Shown: positions 62,766 to 64,000 of the stretch, in pieces
Numbering within the stretch: the stretch's first letter is position 1
How the letters are laid out: each line of letters starts with the position of its first letter
Source: Cytobacillus oceanisediminis
GTDB lineage: Bacteria; Bacillota; Bacilli; Bacillales; Cytobacillaceae
Length of the DNA: 64,000 nucleotides
NCBI RefSeq assembly: GCF_003182355.1
Contig: NZ_QGTW01000012.1
Span: 124,001-188,000, forward strand
Reading direction: 5' to 3'
Notes under the pieces: model-generated
What the model was told of the DNA's origin: nothing
The model's database searches: none
Seen by the model: the letters and a program-made list of their open reading frames with translations, nothing else
Program-made: the position numbers and the translations under genes

Positions 62766-64000
62766 TATGGGTCAAACAGTTGTTACTAGATTAAAACGTT
62801 CTGAGGTACCTGAAGATCTTACCTGGAAAGTAAAGGATTTATTTGCCACAGAGGAAGATTGGCAAAGAGAAATGCAGAGCATTGATGAGGACCTTGCTAT
62901 TTTTAAACAGTATAAAGGCAAGCTTCATGAAGGACCGCAAGTTTTTATTAACTGTCTTTCCGCTCAGGAGAAACTTTCAGTCCGCCTTGTCCAAGCGGGT
63001 ACATACGCTATGCTGCGCCAATCGGAAGATGGCACTAACCCTGTTAATCAAGCGAATTCATCAAAGCTTGCTTCCCTGAGAGCTAAAGCTGCATCTACTC
63101 TTTCTTTTATTGAATCTGAGATTTTAGCCTTGCCGGATGGAACGGTTGAAAAATACATAGAAGAAGAAAGTGAACTGGTGGCTTATAAAAACCAGCTTAC
63201 TGATTTGATAAATACAAAGATGCATAGGCTGTCTCCGGAAACAGAGGAAGCCATTGCGGCATTAGGGGAAGTTCTAGGAGCTCCATATAATGTTTATCAG
63301 GCTGGTAAACTGGCTGACATGCCCTTTTCTTCTTTTAAAGATAGTGAAAGCAATGAACTTCCAAACTCTTTTGCCCTATATGAGGATCGCTACGAGTTTT
63401 CACCTGACATAACCATTCGCAGAAATGCATATTCTTCCTTTACTGATTCGCTGGAAAATTATAAAAACACCTTTGCTTCCGCTTATTCTGCTGAAGTCAA
63501 AAAGCAAGTCACTTTATCCAAATTAAGAAAATACAGCTCTGTTACACAGATGCTGTTGGATTCACAGCATGTAACAGAGGAAATGTACCATAATCAGCTT
63601 GATATAATCCAAAAAGAGCTGGCTCCCCATATGCGCAGATTTGCACGGCTGAAGAAAAAGATTTTAGGGCTGGATAAAATGCAATTTTGTGATTTAAAGG
63701 CTCCTTTGGATTCCGAATTCAATCCTGCAACTACATATGAAGATGCATCGAAGGTTATTTTGGAAGCTCTTAAGGTGATGGGGCCGGAGTATTCGGAAAT
63801 AATGGAAAAAGGGTTAACTGAACGCTGGGTGGATCTTGCGGATAATGTCGGGAAGTCGACAGGCGCCTTTTGTTCAAGCCCCTATGGTTCGCACCCATTT
63901 ATCTTGATTACATGGACGGATACGATGCGCGGCGCTTTTGTTCTCGCACACGAGCTTGGACATGCGGGTCACTTCTATCTGGCGAATAAATATCAGCGCA
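62766..64000 (+). CDS. M3 family oligoendopeptidase, 5' part, runs off the right edge
   Basis: This is a second zinc metallopeptidase of the PepF/M3 group, distinct from the pepF at 6006. It starts MGQTVVTRLKRSEVPEDLTWKVKDLF, typical of the family, and reaches VLAHELGHAGHFYLANKYQ, the HExxH zinc site, just before the window end. GGAGGGG precedes the ATG at 62766. Confidence 0.93.

Overview
The window looks like a chromosomal stretch of an aerobic, endospore-forming Bacillaceae (low-GC, AT-rich spacers, AGGAGG-type ribosome sites, frequent TTG/GTG starts). Its gene set is typical of Bacillus/Cytobacillus: desKR-des, a PbpF-like class A PBP, DacC-type PBP4a, ispA, a YocH-like protein, YkuK, YhfH, a CotF-like coat protein and a LysM-GH18 spore-type hydrolase. 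I see no rRNA, tRNA, CRISPR array, phage module or transposase. The species is my inference only.

Layout. 1-3.7 kb: the 5' part of htpG behind a perfect CIRCE box, then a phosphonate-type ABC transporter (phnD-phnE-phnC) with a polysaccharide deacetylase downstream. 3.7-5.8 kb: a glycosyltransferase-selD operon in which selD needs an in-frame UGA read as selenocysteine. 6-15.7 kb: pepF, a hemerythrin/PAS sensor, a GH18 protein, a frameshifted PfpI gene, a patatin-like lipase, a DUF1292 protein, and ilvE behind a long leader with an attenuator-like hairpin. 15.7-18.9 kb: the cold-responsive des-desK-desR membrane-fluidity system. 19-31.5 kb: spore coat and small proteins, a DEAD-box helicase, YkuK, LLM oxidoreductase, alcohol dehydrogenase, endonuclease IV, a Suv3-like helicase and YceI. 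31.6-43.5 kb: PBP4a, an alkyltransferase-like protein, an intracellular protease/endonuclease pair, a 52-bp tandem repeat array, Mug, PpiB, an HD protein, PbpF and an MhqO-like dioxygenase. 43.6-56 kb: an SF1 helicase, LysM-GH18, two TerD paralogues, a DEDDh exonuclease, an aldo/keto reductase and a YocH-like cell-wall protein under a WalR box. 56.5-64 kb: fdhF, a selenocysteine formate dehydrogenase with an E. coli-like SECIS hairpin, an MHYT/PAS kinase, DUF1206, YhfH and a second M3 peptidase running off the right edge.

Main biological story: two independent genes (selD, fdhF) carry in-frame UGA codons at the known catalytic Cys/Sec positions, each followed by a hairpin placed like a bacterial SECIS. 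This organism therefore very probably decodes selenocysteine. selD is cotranscribed with a GT4-type glycosyltransferase whose N-terminal motifs recall selenosugar synthases (SenB-like), which raises the possibility of a selenium-metabolite pathway beyond selenoproteins.

Other structure: six copies of a roughly 170-240 bp interspersed element with inverted ends lie between genes. There are two separate tandem arrays of about 52 bp units, an isolated candidate small RNA, and several decayed genes. At least five supported genes are shorter than 60 codons.
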